Shown here in pieces: positions 11,296 through 24,213 of a DNA stretch of 64,000 nucleotides. Both the position numbers and the translations under genes were made by a program. Within the stretch, counting starts at the first letter, position 1; every line of letters begins with the position of its first letter. The DNA comes from Meconema thalassinum. Taxonomy: Eukaryota; Arthropoda; Insecta; Orthoptera; Tettigoniidae. The stretch spans positions 130,042,533 through 130,106,532 of the forward strand of contig OX336393.1 in assembly GCA_946902985.2 (NCBI GenBank). The letters are read 5' to 3'. A model generated the notes under the pieces. That model was not told where the DNA came from, did no database searches, and was given only the letters and a program-made list of their open reading frames with translations.

Positions 11296-13679
11296 TCACT
11301 CTGGCAATCCTATGGGGTCCCGAAAATAGGCGCGCAAATTTCCCATACACTCTGAGTGGTAAGTTCGATGACGTGGGTCATTGACTCGAAGTGGCTCGCG
11401 AAAACGGCGGCCAGCCTTCCTTCTCTCCCGTTTCTGCGCCTGTAGCTGCATCCTCTCCCGAGCCAGATCGTTTCTCCTTTGCACCGACGGCTCAATCTCT
11501 GGGGGTGCCTGTATAACAGCATGCCAAGGTCTACTTGGTTTTCGTCCATGGTGCAGAAGGCAAGGAATTTGTCTGGTACTCTCATGTGTTGTAGAATTCA
11601 AGCAACGTTCAATTATGGGTACCACTTCCATCCATCGATGATGCTGTTCATGACAGTAAATCCGGCAGTATTTTCCAATCTCCGCATTTACACTTTCAAC
11701 AGGATTTCCTTCTGGGTATCTTATGGAGCTCAAGATATGCCTTATGCCGAGTCGTGCCATAGCTTCTTGAAATTCCGCGCTCGTGAACTGCGTTCCGTGA
11801 TCGCTCAGAAGGAACTCTGGCTTCCCTGCAGTTGGAATCACGCCGGTTTCAATCCTGCGAATCACGTATCGGGATGTTGCCTTCTGGATAGGGTGCAACA
11901 TGACTAATTTGGTAAACACATCCATCGTCACCAAGATGTATTGGTTACCCCCGGTGGACCTCGGAAGGGGGCCATACAGGTCCGTAGCCATTAATTCATT
12001 CGGACGAGTCGGTATAATAGCCCTAGGCTTCTCCTTAGATACGTCCGGTGGGAATTTGCATCTCTGACAGATGTCGCATGTCCTGATTACCGCTCGTACG
12101 GTTTTTCCCATATACTCCCAGGTAAATGTTTCTCTTATGGCATGTAAGGTTTTATCACATCCTCCGTGCCCAATAGATCGGTGAGCCAACCAAACCACTG
12201 CTGAAATCAACTTCGGCGGTATTACAATACGTAGCCTTGTGTGGTCTTTATCGACAAACTTGTGAATCACGTCACCAACAATGTGATAAAAGTGAGCAAT
12301 CTTCGCCGTTCCAGCATAATCAGGATCATCTGCACCCATGCGATTCTTCAAATACCGGTATATCCGTCTTAACGGAGTATATCGCCGTTGCGCCTTGCTC
12401 TGGCGTTTCAAACGTTCCACCGTTTCCTGATCGTCCGGTATTAGCTCTACCTGGTGCAAAACACCCACCTCATGTGGGTTTCTGCTCAAAACATCCGCTA
12501 GAAAGTTTTGCTTTCCGGGCCTATGAATAACTTCTGCATCGAATTGCTGCAGGAACAGGGTCCAGCGCGTGACTCTTTCGCTTGAAATGTCAGACTTGAA
12601 CATAAACTGTAACGCGCGATGGTCCGTCACAATCACGACCTTATGCCCTAGAAGAATCTTCTTCCACATCTTTAGAGCATAAATTATAGCCAGCGCCTCC
12701 AATTCCGTGGCAAAGTAATTAAGCTCAGGCTGTCGCAATTTCCTACTGGTAAATGCCAGATAATGTTGTTTCTTCTCGTCATCCACCTGGTACAACACAG
12801 CGCTCACTCCTACCTTTGAAGCATCGGTGTCAATATAAAATGTTTTGGAGAAGTCTGGGTACTCCAGTTTAACGTTGTTAAGGAGCATGTGTTTAGCTTC
12901 CGTGAAGGCCTCTTCACACGCCTGATCCCACTTCCAACGATTGTTTTTCCTGAGCATGCTCTGCAGAGGGGCGACTACATCCGTGTAACGGGGACAATGA
13001 CTAGAAAAGAATAAAGTCATTCCCAGGAACTGCCTCACTTGTTTCACCCTTTCTGGTCTGGGAAACTCAGCTATCGCTTCAATTTTCTCCGGGTTCGGCC
13101 GATATCCATATTCGTCAATGAGATGTCCCATGCCTTTAATATTACTGTTCAACTTCTCCTCAAGTCCTTCAATATTCCCCCGAAGCGAACTCTGAGTATC
13201 CCTGATTTGCCGTGCCATAGAATCTTTGAGCTCCACGGTGAGCACTTGGAATGTAGTTTCTACCTTTTTATCGAGTAGATTAATCTTATTATCTATAGCC
13301 TTTCCTGATAGCCTAAGATTACGTTCTACAGCATCAATGTTTTTCTGCAAATGAGATTCTAAACACTTAAGATTAGATCCCATGACTTCTAATAAGTCGG
13401 TTCTGAGACCATCAACTTTATCACTAACATTTTTTTTATTCCTGCTACCTGAATACCGACACCCTCTTGTGTCCTCTGTACCTCTGCTACCTGAATGCCG
13501 ACACCCTCTTGTGCCGTCCATAAGCGATCCATATCGCTCTTCATGTTTGTTTTAATTGACCCAACACTATCCTTAACATTATTCATTTCAGTGGTTAGAC
13601 CATTTAATCCAACTTGGATTTGTTTTAATATATCAGCAATATTTTCTGCGGTTACTACTTGTGACATCTTACAATACAA
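11296..13679 (-). pseudogene. Fused Gag-like/Pol polyprotein, unit 3, frameshifted
   Basis: Equivalent to 5415-7799 but broken. Translation from the ATG at 13679 runs ~85 codons and leaves frame at a T-rich run near 13427-13440, where this copy is 1 nt shorter and has an adjacent substitution. The rest of the coiled coil, RT thumb, RNase H and integrase is open in the shifted frame down to 11296. Integrase differs from unit 2 at one visible residue (KFPPDV against KFPSDV). It carries the same Gag-RT junction deletion (about 13134) and the same integrase-tail frameshift as unit 2, with the displaced tail at 11195-11380. Confidence 0.8.
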
Positions 13680-13933
13680 CTTAAATATAGGGGCCTACAT
13701 GGGAATGTAGGTCGTCGAGTATAGCCATAACCTGAGATCGTGTACCAACCCTGTCAAATGGTTCACTAAAGGCTCAGTGTGATACGAGGTTAATCTTACA
13801 CAAGAATTACACATGGCAAGCATCGCGCTCCCATCAAGGCACGAATCTGACCACACAGTATACTCCCATCACCACAACAAATGATTGAGTACAAAAAACA
13901 TGCCCATGACGGAAACGAAACACCCCATCGTCG

Positions 13934-13959
13934 TCGAGCCCAACACGTTGGCGGCGCCA
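13934..13959 (-). other. Primer-binding site, tRNA-Lys-like (unit 3)
   Basis: Third copy of the minus-strand TGGCGCC...GGGCTCGA site, directly preceding LTR 3. Confidence 0.55.
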
Positions 13960-13971
13960 CTTCCCCCCCCC

Positions 13972-15450
13972 TGTGCCCGTTTCTCCAATGGGATAGGCGA
14001 TCACCCGGCTAGCATCCCGGCCCCATCAGAAGAAACAGCCAAGGGAGTGGGTACAAAAAAAATTAGGGCATGAATCTTGGTTCATACAGACAAGACTAAA
14101 AGAAAAGCTCCAGCGAGCTAGAGACAAAGGGTCTCGGGTCGTTTACGGGTTGGGATGGCAAATAGACTGAACCAGGATTCACAAGCAAAACCCTAACTTG
14201 AACTGACAAACAGAAAAGAAAGGAAAAGCCCTCGTAAAATCACATCTGCTCCTTTATTGGCCAAAGGATAAATAAATATGCAACCTGCCTATCACGCACG
14301 AGTATAAAGTTATGGTGGGACAAAGTCCGAGAAAAAAAAAATAAAGTTCATAGTCCCTAAACAAACAAACAAAAATTATACTTATTCAAACTCGTGGGTG
14401 TCCTCTCTTAAAGTTCCGACAAGGAGATCGCCTTTCAAAAAGCTAAATTAACCCTTCATTTATCGGTGCACACGCATGTAAACATCACTAGCCACTTAAC
14501 ACAAAGTTCACCTGCGGCAAAAAAAAAAAAAAAAAACTCTAAGAAAATATCGAATATCTATGTAAATTACAACTGTCTACCCTTATACAGTAATGGACGG
14601 ATCTCCTCCATCGAACTGTAAATTAATAATTAAAGAGCATCATGTTACATCAAATAGCACTCAAACATCGACTCAGCTTCACATAAGATGACATTTCAAC
14701 AATTAATTATAACCTATCATAAATTATTAACACACCCAGATTGTGCTTACATATTTACACTACTAATTCTTATTATTATTAATGATTTATCTCCGACTTT
14801 CCAACAACCTTGATCCACACGGTCATATTTGTCATTGTAATTAAATTATAGCATTGTCTAATGTTTATGAAAGGTTAAGAACCTCGCAATAAGGCGCCCT
14901 AGCGTATTTCATACTCACAACAAACATTTAATCGTAACCCTTCCGCCGAACACTCTGTGTGAAGATCCAAACAACCTGACTGTCGAGCGCACCATCAATT
15001 ACACCCCTGCGCTATTCAATACAACTCATCAATGAACGTGGCACGTTCGTCAAGAGGACCCTGTCCTTACAAATTCAATTTAACGGACATCCGTCGCCCC
15101 GTGAATAACCTCGTCATAATTGAGGAATAATACCATATCTAATTACCATATAATTATCACATAAACTTTACACAACATCATTACAAAATAAATCATGCAT
15201 TATTAGCATGTCTCAAGAACCCACACTAACAGAGCGTATCAACTTTATCGGGACCACGAGGTCGTATGATAATATGGCATCCTATCCAAGGAACCTTATT
15301 CGACAATCTCCAACCATATTCATTGCTATAAAAATCTATTCATTCCGTGACAAACGTTTCAGAATAAAATTCGAATAATGACCTCTGAAATCGACATGCT
15401 AGAATCTCCCAGCAAAATGGGCATCTCCTATCCTCGTTACCCAATTTCAA

Positions 15451-15488
<38 letters not shown>

Positions 15489-16981
15489 GTCTCAGAGAAT
15501 AAATACATGTCTTACTCCTACCATTGATGCTGTCAATTTACGTAGGTCAAATGACCCGAAAAGGAAGACAAAAAAAACATCTGCACGACCCTATGAAAAA
15601 AAAATGATGCTCTTAATCAACCTGGAATAAATGATTATCAAGGGCGTTAAGTTACACGATATCAGGTTATCTCATGGCATGGCTATCCGAGGTAGAAGTT
15701 CTCTTCTTTCTGATGAACAAGGATGGAAAGGAAACGTCTTACTTTATATCCGGTGTCCTCGGAAATCCATGGCGTCGGCGTCATCATCGTCTGCGGCATC
15801 AGGGCGGCGTCGTCCCTCCAGTGTCTCCGCGATGTGGTCTCCCAGCGTACTGGTATAGGTATCCGCCTCTGGCACCTCTCAATCTCCTGGCGACGCCCAT
15901 GTCTGCCCACAGGTTGTCCCCGGTCACCTTCATCAGCGGCGTCTCCCGACGTCCCAACCATGGTCCACTCGTCCATCTCGTTGCGACCGTTCACCCCATT
16001 ATATCCCCTTTAGAAGTTCAGTGCAGCATAATTCGCGTGTTAATGTGCATGTTGATGCCCAGAATATATGAGTCCATGGTTATTAAGTTCATGCTGCCGA
16101 GTGGCAATATTACATCTCACTATATCAGAGCACATTCACGCTCGCACACTATGGCGTCTAGTTCCTGGTTCACTTGAGTTATATGTTTTCACTTCCTTTA
16201 ACCCGGTGACACACTTCCTTCCGCGATGAGCTATTTCGAGCCGGCCTTGACTGACATATCAAGTTGCCTACGGCCTACCGTCTTCCAACACAAGCTTAAA
16301 GTAGATGTGGCCTTCCTTACTGCGTTCTCACTGCGTTTCTTAAAACGCCGTACTGCTATGCTATTTCCGAATGGATGTCTGTTACCATATAGGGCCTCGC
16401 GATAATGCTTCGCCTCGACTATCGCTATATAGTTCTTCCCCTGATACTCGTAATTTTAAACACCTCCTGGTATCAATCTTTAATGAACATAAATTGTCGG
16501 CATAAACGGACTTCCTTTATCAGTTCTAACTGTTTCCTCATATACTAGCGAGTCCGAAATCGTCTTGAAATTCACACTGTTCGACCAACAAACTGACATA
16601 CTTCACTGTAAAAAAAAACTCACTGGCAATACATGCACGCTAGTTTCAGGCCTCATGGCCTGCTGGTCACTCACGAAAACCATTCAAGTTCCCGATGTAA
16701 AATCGCTGTCTGCGTGACATGGGCTATTCGTCCGTGCTCCGCTGTATAACATTCTCGTCCACGCACTATTGACTCACACACTGCTGACTCACATACTGAA
16801 CATTCCGGAACCGCGTCCTTCTCCGAGAAAAAAAGTGGGAGGGGTTGGAACCTTCTGGAGCATTCCCCTGCTCTCGCGGTTACCTCGCCGCGTCATGCCA
16901 TGACGTCATACTGACTCTCCGGGTTCCTTCCGATCTTCTGTCATCCGGGGCCGGTAATTGACCCTGACTGGATCGGTTACA
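13972..16981 (-). repeat. Long terminal repeat 3 of the array (3.0 kb)
   Basis: Rightmost LTR, 3,010 bp. By eye it has about 23 substitutions against LTRs 1 and 2, roughly 0.8%, including one in the terminus (TGTAACC for TGTGACC). It also has an expanded TTA microsatellite at 15453-15487. It is therefore older or independently diverged relative to the left two. Confidence 0.7.
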
Positions 16982-17082
16982 TCTCTCCCGCAGCCTTCAA
17001 AATATAAGCGGTGGGAACATAGCTTATGTTTTTCCTGAAATGATGCATGTGAACGATATTTTCAGTCATCCCTCAATGCTGA

Positions 17083-17280
17083 CTAACGGGCTTGCCGGTG
17101 ATACTTCCGCAGATTCGCAGCATTGAAATTCCCAACAAGTGCATTCGTGACGTTGTCAACCACCCTATAGCAATTGTTGTCCATCACTCTGGCAATCCTA
17201 TGGGTTCCCGAAAATGGGCGCGCAAATTTCCCATACACTCTGAGTGGTAAGTTCGATGACGTGGGTTTCCGAATCAGCAT
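17083..17280 (-). pseudogene. Integrase C-terminal fragment, truncated unit 4
   Basis: A minus-strand open frame of 65 codons, LIRKPTSSNLPLRVYGKFARPFSG..., matching the carboxyl end of Gypsy integrase and ending in TAG at 17083. It lies just upstream, in element sense, of LTR 3 and is the truncated right end of the array. It keeps the residues deleted in units 2 and 3. Homology stops near 17275-17280, where unrelated repeat sequence starts abruptly, so no outer LTR or target duplication closes the array here. Confidence 0.7.
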
Positions 17281-17631
17281 TGTTTTGTAATTAAGCGGTT
17301 TTTGAAAGTCTCATAGGTAAACTTCTAGTAGTGCCCTTTATCACCGTACAATATTTCAGGGTGATATCGGCAATAGTTCCGCAGATATAGAATGACGGTG
17401 AAATATTTCAAACGGCCGCAATGTTGGATTGGTGAGACGTAATAGAATTTGAAGGGCACGGTCGGGGTCGGCCGAAATGGTACTATGACCTCACCGAGGT
17501 TCATTGAAATCGCTCCAGCCGTTTAGATTTTATTAGGGTCACACACACACACCTTCATACGCTTACACACACACACACACACACACGAACAAAAGGTGAT
17601 CTCATAAGCCTATTTTTCATAAATGAAAATA
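17281..17631 (+). mobile_element. Helentron-like repeat, 3' part (copy 0)
   Basis: Matches the 3' third of the family at 31780-32160 and 36170-36727: CTCATAGGTGAACTTC-like block, GTGATATCGG block, a CA microsatellite at 17541-17585, and the terminal AGCCTATTTT hairpin, whose last arm is degenerate. The left edge is the junction with the Gypsy array. The stretch 17632-18035 is AT-rich with nothing recognisable. Confidence 0.6.
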
Positions 17632-18035
17632 ATTAAAAACTCTAATGTTATAAAATTCGCCAAATCAATATTTAAAAAACAATTAATTGTCTGTATTTTA
17701 CAGTCTGTGTGTACATGTTTCAAATCTCATTGCTTTCTTCTTCAGCAATAAATATAACTTTTCCTAAGTAGACTAAGAAATGGATGTTCTTACAATAAGA
17801 ATTAAGAATTAAATAAGAAGAAACATTAGGCTTATTTTAATCCTTTGAAAATATCTTTGAAAAATAGTATATAATCTTTTGTAAATATCTATGAACATTC
17901 TTAATATAGGTAAATATAGGTGTCACTGAATAGTAATAATATTCTTCATTTGGTATACCTCTTCTTCAAAATAACTATTTAAAGTCTTCTTCCTTTCCTT
18001 CTATGAATATATATATATTGTAGGTTTTCATGAGT

Positions 18036-18252
18036 GCCGATGAATAATAATAATAATAGTTTTATCATTTTGAATGATTATGTCGACTTCGCTGGGGTCT
18101 GGCGTTACGTTACGGTGACGGGACGCAATGTACCGAGAATGCACTGAGGTGGGTGACGTCATAGTACTGCTTGAGCTTCCTCCTTTTCCCCCGCGCTCTG
18201 GTGAGTGTGACGTCATCCAGCCAGCTACCTCCTTTGACCTTGGTTTGCACTT

Positions 18253-18293
<41 letters not shown>

Positions 18294-18345
18294 AACGCAG
18301 CGTTTGTAGCATTTGTAGCATTTAAAATGATATAAAGTCTAGTCT
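18036..18345 (+). repeat. Dispersed repeat with TGACGTCA motifs and T41 tract
   Basis: Shares two blocks with 49620-50115: a GGGGTCTGGCGTTA... segment with TGACGTCA-type motifs, and a closing block GTAGCATTTGTAGCA followed by ATGATATAAAGTCTAGTC. A pure T run of about 40 occupies 18251-18290. The 18346-19320 stretch is AT-rich with a short CT microsatellite (18793-18812); I recognise nothing there. Confidence 0.5.
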
Positions 18346-19329
18346 TTCAGATTGACTATCAGTGTTTTTCTTTTGGTAAATATCATCTTCTAAATAAATA
18401 GTAAAAATTTTCTTATGTAGTTTCACAAAGTTAAAACATTTGGTAAATGTGTGTAGTCTCCGTTTTTTTTTTCACTGTTGTTTTAATTATGAATTTATTT
18501 GTATACTCTTGATTTGTTCGGATGTTATGTTCTTATGTTAATGTTTCAGATGTTTATATTTTATTTCTCTGTATTAAATATTCATGAAATACATGGGAAG
18601 TTTGTTCAGGGAAACACATTACTATGAGTCATTGAAAATCCTTTATAGAAGTTCGAGGTTTCGTGGTTCGACTGTACTTTAACACGATCTTTTGCTTACG
18701 GCTACGCTGGATTGTGTGGAAATTGTTGTTGCGCCGAGACGCCACCAAGAAAAGCTATGTGCGGACATTCGTGAGGTAACAGTTGAGTGCAACAGCTCTC
18801 TCTCTCTCTCAATCGCCTGACTGTTAGGCGGTGTTCTCGAGTTTAAATAATACCATTTCTGATTCCTTTGTAGTCCAGACATCGGTGGTTCAAATTCTGA
18901 CGCCTACAGCAAACATCCAGAGCGAGGTTTCCACACTTCCTTCAGACGAATGCCGGGAAGGTATAGTGAAGTTCAGCTCCATTTCAGCTGGTACTACAGA
19001 CTCTAAACTTCTACTCTCTGCCGCCTGATTTATGGCAAGGTGTACAGCAAAGCAATGCAAATGGAACCTGAAACTGCCAAATGTAACTTATTGGGGTGGA
19101 TTGTGCTAAACCTGCTCACACTGTCGTCGCTTTTCAACCTATCTCATACTTGCCAAGCAGCAGTTGTTGATGAGATGAATATTATCCTGTAACAAGACTT
19201 ACACTTAAAGAAAAAATCATGATTAAAACCATTATCTGTAAATGGAATGCAGCCGCAAGAGAAACAGTTAGTGACATCGAATTGGCATCATCCGAACAGC
19301 TTCAACTAGCGTATATTTATAGACTAACT

Positions 19330-19727
19330 TACCCGTTATCTCACCATTACGAGTACCTTCCTGACATTGCTCCCATCTATTTGTCCTAGCAATCAGTCGT
19401 GCCACCCTCATATCAGTTACTCCCGGCTTAGCCTAAGCAGGACCCATCCTAAATCCACCCAGCTCTCACTCCCATACAGCAAGGCGAGTTTCAATGCAAC
19501 ATTAACTTCTTTCTTGCAGAATACTGTAGATCGCAGCTGAGAACTCTCTGTATTGGCCTTTCTGCACCTCAAATCTATTTATTTCTCCATACTTCCATCC
19601 TGAGAGAATACACTGCCTAAGAACTTAAATTGTTTCACCTGTTCCAATTTAGTTCCTCTTATCTGGCATTCTATTTTCTTGTGTTTCCTCCTCACCAGCA
19701 CATCCTTCGTGCTTGAAGTGCTGATAT
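19330..19727 (-). pseudogene. LINE reverse-transcriptase fragment (family B, copy 1)
   Basis: Minus-strand translation gives a degraded non-LTR retrotransposon RT segment: EQVKQFKFLGSVFSQDG, then LALLYGSE, with at least one in-frame stop and frameshifts. The same sequence recurs at 33000-33300. It is cut on the right by the microsatellite tail of another LINE. The clade cannot be fixed from this fragment. Confidence 0.6.
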
Positions 19728-19790
19728 TCATTCATTCATTTATTCATTCATTCATTCATTCATTCATTCATTCATTCATTCATTCATTCG
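19727..19790. repeat. TTCA microsatellite, probable LINE 3' tail
   Basis: About sixteen near-perfect ATTC/TTCA repeats. On the minus strand this is a TGAA tail ~90 nt after the stop codon of the LINE ORF remnant at 19877-20545, as in LINEs that end in short tandem repeats instead of poly(A). Confidence 0.65.
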
Positions 19791-19876
19791 TTTATTTGCA
19801 ATTGGGGGTGTGTCCCCCGGTGGCAAATTAGATACACATAACAAATATATAACTGTACATAACAATTCACTAACAA

Positions 19877-20545
19877 TTAAACTGGAGTATTTACACAAAT
19901 AGTCAGTCCTTTCTTAAACACACCAATATGTTTGGGAAAAGGCTCTAAGACTGCGGCAGGTAGAGAGTTCCAATTATCAATGGCACGGTTTACGAAAGAA
20001 TATTTACCATAATTTGTTCCTGTGGTCGGCCCTTAATTTTGAAGGGATGATCGCTCCTACCCATGTAAGTAGGCTTTTCCATACGTTTGCTAATCTCACC
20101 CCATGCTGGTTGATTTGTATACGTGTTGTACATAGCGCAGAGTCTAGATTTCATCCTCCTAGCCTCAAATGATTCCCACCCAAGTTTCTTTAACATACGG
20201 CTCACACTGCTCCTGGGATTAAAGTCACTGAGCACAAATCTAGCGGCCTATCATTGTACCATTTCCAACTCATTTATGAGCCCTACTTGATATGGATCCC
20301 AAACCACCGAGGCGTATTCCAGAATAGGTCTTAGAAGTGACAAATATCCTAATTATTTAGCAGAGGTACTACTTCCTTTTAATACCCTCATTACAAAGTG
20401 CAGGGATTTGTAAGCTTTAGAAACTACACATCCTATACGACTACTCCATTTCATATCATTTCTTACGTGAACGCCCAAATATTTGCAAGAATCTTCTTCT
20501 ACAAGAAATTTCCGAGCCAATGTTATATTGAAAATCTTGTCTTCG
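19877..20545 (-). pseudogene. LINE reverse-transcriptase C-terminal remnant (family A)
   Basis: Minus-strand reading gives the typical end of a Jockey/CR1-type RT: CKYLGVHVRNDMKWSSRI, LLRPILEYASVVWDPY, SRMLKKLGWESFEARR, FVNRAIDNWNSLPAAV, then TAA at 19877. Two or three stops and a frameshift interrupt it, so it is dead. Its tail is the TTCA microsatellite, and it appears inserted into the LINE B copy at its left. Confidence 0.75.
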
Positions 20546-22163
20546 CACTTTCCCTATTAGGTAGATTTCATTAGAAAGCTAACTATTGCAATGGGTACCA
20601 TGTTTCGACTTCCGGACAATTTCGACATATCTTCGCGTTTCACATCCCCCAGACCCCAAAACCACCGTCAGTTCAAAAGTGTATACATAATTTATGTATG
20701 TATATACCAGTATATATATATGTATATCTATATTGTACCCGTTTTTAACGGAGGATGCTCAGTCAGACCTCGGCTTGGCTACTACGGTTCGGGGCGCGAT
20801 ACGTTCCCTCCACCCTGACTTAACATCCGATATGTAGGCACAATAAGGTTGACAAGATTTTAGGAAAAACTCAACATTATAATTTAAGATAATTATTTAT
20901 TCAATAAAATAAAAATCAATTCACTCAAAACATGTAAACCACAAAAAGAAAATCACTTGGAATTTCCTTTTCAAGTGTCACACAAAAATAATCAATTCAA
21001 AAATATATAAATTTTAACTCAATTGGGATTGTCTCTTAAAGTAGTATTCATTTCACAAAAATAAATTCACGACTAGAATCACTAAAATTCACTGTAATGT
21101 CATTTCATTGTTCCGTGAAATTTCGTGAATATTTTGTCTTGCTTAAATTAAATCATAAATATTTATTTAAATTTTATTTCACTTAGGCGTCGTGCGCGCC
21201 TATCATTTAAATCTAATACTTTCTCCAAGGCTTTGGATATTTATATTCGTTTCAATCTACCCTTCAGGGTTTCTTTACTATTTATGTTACATTAATATCC
21301 GTTTATTCATCATTTATTTAGTCCTTTGGACCTTCAAAATAACTCTTCTCAAAGCCTTAGATGTTAAACATAATACCAAACTGTACAAAAACAAGCCATG
21401 CCTGTTGATCGAACTCGTAACTCTCCAGTTACCCTCCATGCATCTAGGTGATTTTTTTCTGTGCTGTACTGTGCATTGTACGGTTTATTACTGTGGGATA
21501 TTTATTTATAACAATGTTCCATTATTCCTTAACCCGTTATTTATTTATTCATGAAAGAAGGAATTTTCTTTATCAACAATTTATTTTTGACCAATCCGTC
21601 AATCTTTTATATAGCCTTGTAAACCTTGACTTGGGATGACATTTTCATCCCCATAACAACAATTCTACAATTAGTTTTACTTGCACCCTTTTGTTTTTAA
21701 ATATTATAATTTCCGTGTAATAATTTCCTCTCCATTATTCTCGGCGCGCCCCTAGTTTACGGCCGGACTCATTAAGAGGTTTCATCTTTCTCCCCACAAG
21801 GGCAAGGTTGCCTACACCAGCCGTCCCCTCCTCTTGTGGCGCATGACAATAAGATTTACGATAGCTGGCCGACACTTCCTGTATTCATGCCAGGGTAGCT
21901 TTTAACCATAACGTTTCCAAGATTTAAATTTCACTTCAATACGGATATTTGCTCCGTCCAATTATTATTATTATTCTTTCTTTCTCTCTCAGGATATTGA
22001 ATTTTTGATTCGGAGAGGCTATACGGTAGTTTATTATTATAACCTTTTCACGACGCTGATAATGCCTCTTACAACAATACTTCATTTCAACAAGGCCTCA
22101 CGACAACCATGACTATCATATTGCAACCATACCTAGCTGGGATATTCATCCTATAGCGGGAGT

Positions 22164-22302
22164 TACATACAACAATATATGACGATTCATTCAACTTTTA
22201 GTGGGAATTTATACCTCCACAATACAACAATATACGACAATTCATTCAACTTTTAGTGGGAATTTATACCTCCACGATACAACACTATACGACGATTCAT
22301 TA
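22164..22302. repeat. 55 bp tandem repeat, ~2.5 copies
   Basis: The block beginning CAACTTTTAGTGGGAATTTA recurs at 22192 and 22247, with a partial unit before it. The copies differ by only a few bases. Confidence 0.8.
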
Positions 22303-24175
22303 GGCAAAAATATACGAGGCTTCTATAATATATTCAGGGAATTTACCTCCACGCATTTTGACGATTTTTACTACATTTCCATCTCGCGAATCAATCTATT
22401 CTGGCTTAACGCATATTTATATACAATTTTACTATACTTTATCATTTTTATTGGCCCTTACGGCAATGCAACTTGCTTGGATACTTTACAACAATAGCCT
22501 GATTTCGGCATTCCTACAATTTAATTTTACAGCCATGGCACAGTGGCCTAACAGGTAATACATTCGTTCTTGGATATTTTATTTTTACAATTTACTTGGA
22601 TATTTATCATTTTTTTAATATATTAACAAATTATTTCTCGCTCGAATTTTTACTTTGAGTTTCTAGACACGGATCATTTAATATAACTTTATTCCCCCTT
22701 TTGATTATTATTACTTGTATTCTTATTATTCACATTTTTACTCAATCTTGTTATAACATTTTATTCTCTTGGCATCTGTTATTTGATATACAAATTAACC
22801 CTTTTTATTTAAGTTATCTCTTTGTTTTATATTTATTATGGTGCGTATTTAATTCCTAATTTAGGCAATAATTTCAGACATATCAACCATTACTTTATTC
22901 CTTCTTTCAAATTCATTTTTTATTTATCACATATTTCGTTACCGGGCTTTATTTCTACATTTTAACTAATCCCAATAATGGTTTATTTCCACCGAGGCGG
23001 TCCTCGTGATTAACCATCATCTTTTTCAATATTTCAATTATTTGCATATTTATATTTTCAATGAGTCATTCGTCTAACTCCCTAGTCGACGAATGTCTCA
23101 ATTGATATTAGCACAGTACAACACAAATACATATTAATAATGTTTCATCAACTCATCCAGGCGACGACTCCATTCCCAGACAGATTCACCCATCGTCTGG
23201 ATATCTTAGTCTTCCATTTCAACACTTTTTCCTGACATTTCTACACTACACTTATTTATAATTTTCATGACACTTAAAAACATATTGTAACACGCTGACA
23301 TTATAGAAATTTTAACACTAAAACACTTTTTCTTCTAGCACACACCCATATCTCAAAGCTTTGGCACTGATTTCTCGCATTGGATGGTTCCTGACGATAC
23401 CTTGCGTTTCTGCTTTGGACGTGCTAATTGGCTCCTTCCTTGTTTACCGACGTTCCTGATTTACTGTTCTCCGTGAAAGTCTCTAATCCGCATTCCTGCT
23501 CACTCGATCCTATTTCTTCCTGAATATAAATGTTCCTCGTGTTCACCCTTACTCGTTTCGTGATCTTTCTTCGTTCTACTGATATAGTTCCTAGCTTGTT
23601 TATCTCGTATTTTTGGATGCTTTGTCTTGAGTATCGAACCCGCAGTTTTCTAGGTCCCTACTCATATACTTCGTGATTAATACTCGTTGGTATTATTTCT
23701 TTCTAGGAGTTGCTGTTTATGTTGACTTTCTTTGACGTAGTGGATTTATATTTCGTGTCCCTGAGACACCGATTTGTAATTTTTAAATATTGTCTTTTCA
23801 AAATTTAATGTTCCGTAACTATCAGTCTTATTTCGCGTCTTTCTGTATACTTTCGGCTTTGCGTATTTAATTATACTGGCCCGCACTTTTGACGGTATTA
23901 GTGTTCCTTCACTTGACGCTATGTAACTGATTTTCGTCGCGAATTTTACTTGATCGAACGCCAGGCGCTATAGTGATCAACTTTGAGTAACGACACGATG
24001 ACCCGTAGGTTCTGTTACGGTGAGTATACTGTACTTCATGGTCTCATGCTGAGATTCAGCATCCTTCCTAAGTTGTGATCTGAAATGTGACGACCAACAC
24101 CCGAACTCTCAAAGGTTCGTTGTGGAACTGAGTACTACTGCGGAACAGCACGGCTTCCTTCATAAGTCCGTTGTC

Positions 24176-24213
24176 GACTGAATGACTGACTTTCGTTCGG
24201 CCTCATATTTATA
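24176..24213 (-). promoter_or_regulatory. TATA box plus initiator, LTR-style promoter
   Basis: Minus strand: TATAAATAT at 24213-24205, followed 27-34 nt later by two TCAGTC motifs, the spacing and sequence of insect RNA polymerase II core promoters. It lies ~205 bp inside the proposed LTR start at 24418. No transcript evidence is available. Confidence 0.4.

Noticed and set aside
1..17280. CRISPR-like or satellite DNA explanation for the periodic 5.9 kb repeat
   Set aside because: The unit has a clear LTR, primer site, purine tract and Pol domains, so it is a retrotransposon array.
18110..18325. Poly-lysine/poly-phenylalanine open frames around 18250
   Set aside because: They are translations of a homopolymer T tract.
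18860..18880. A splice acceptor (TTCCTTTGTAG) suggesting a host exon
   Set aside because: No coding frame with recognisable content follows and no partner donor was found.
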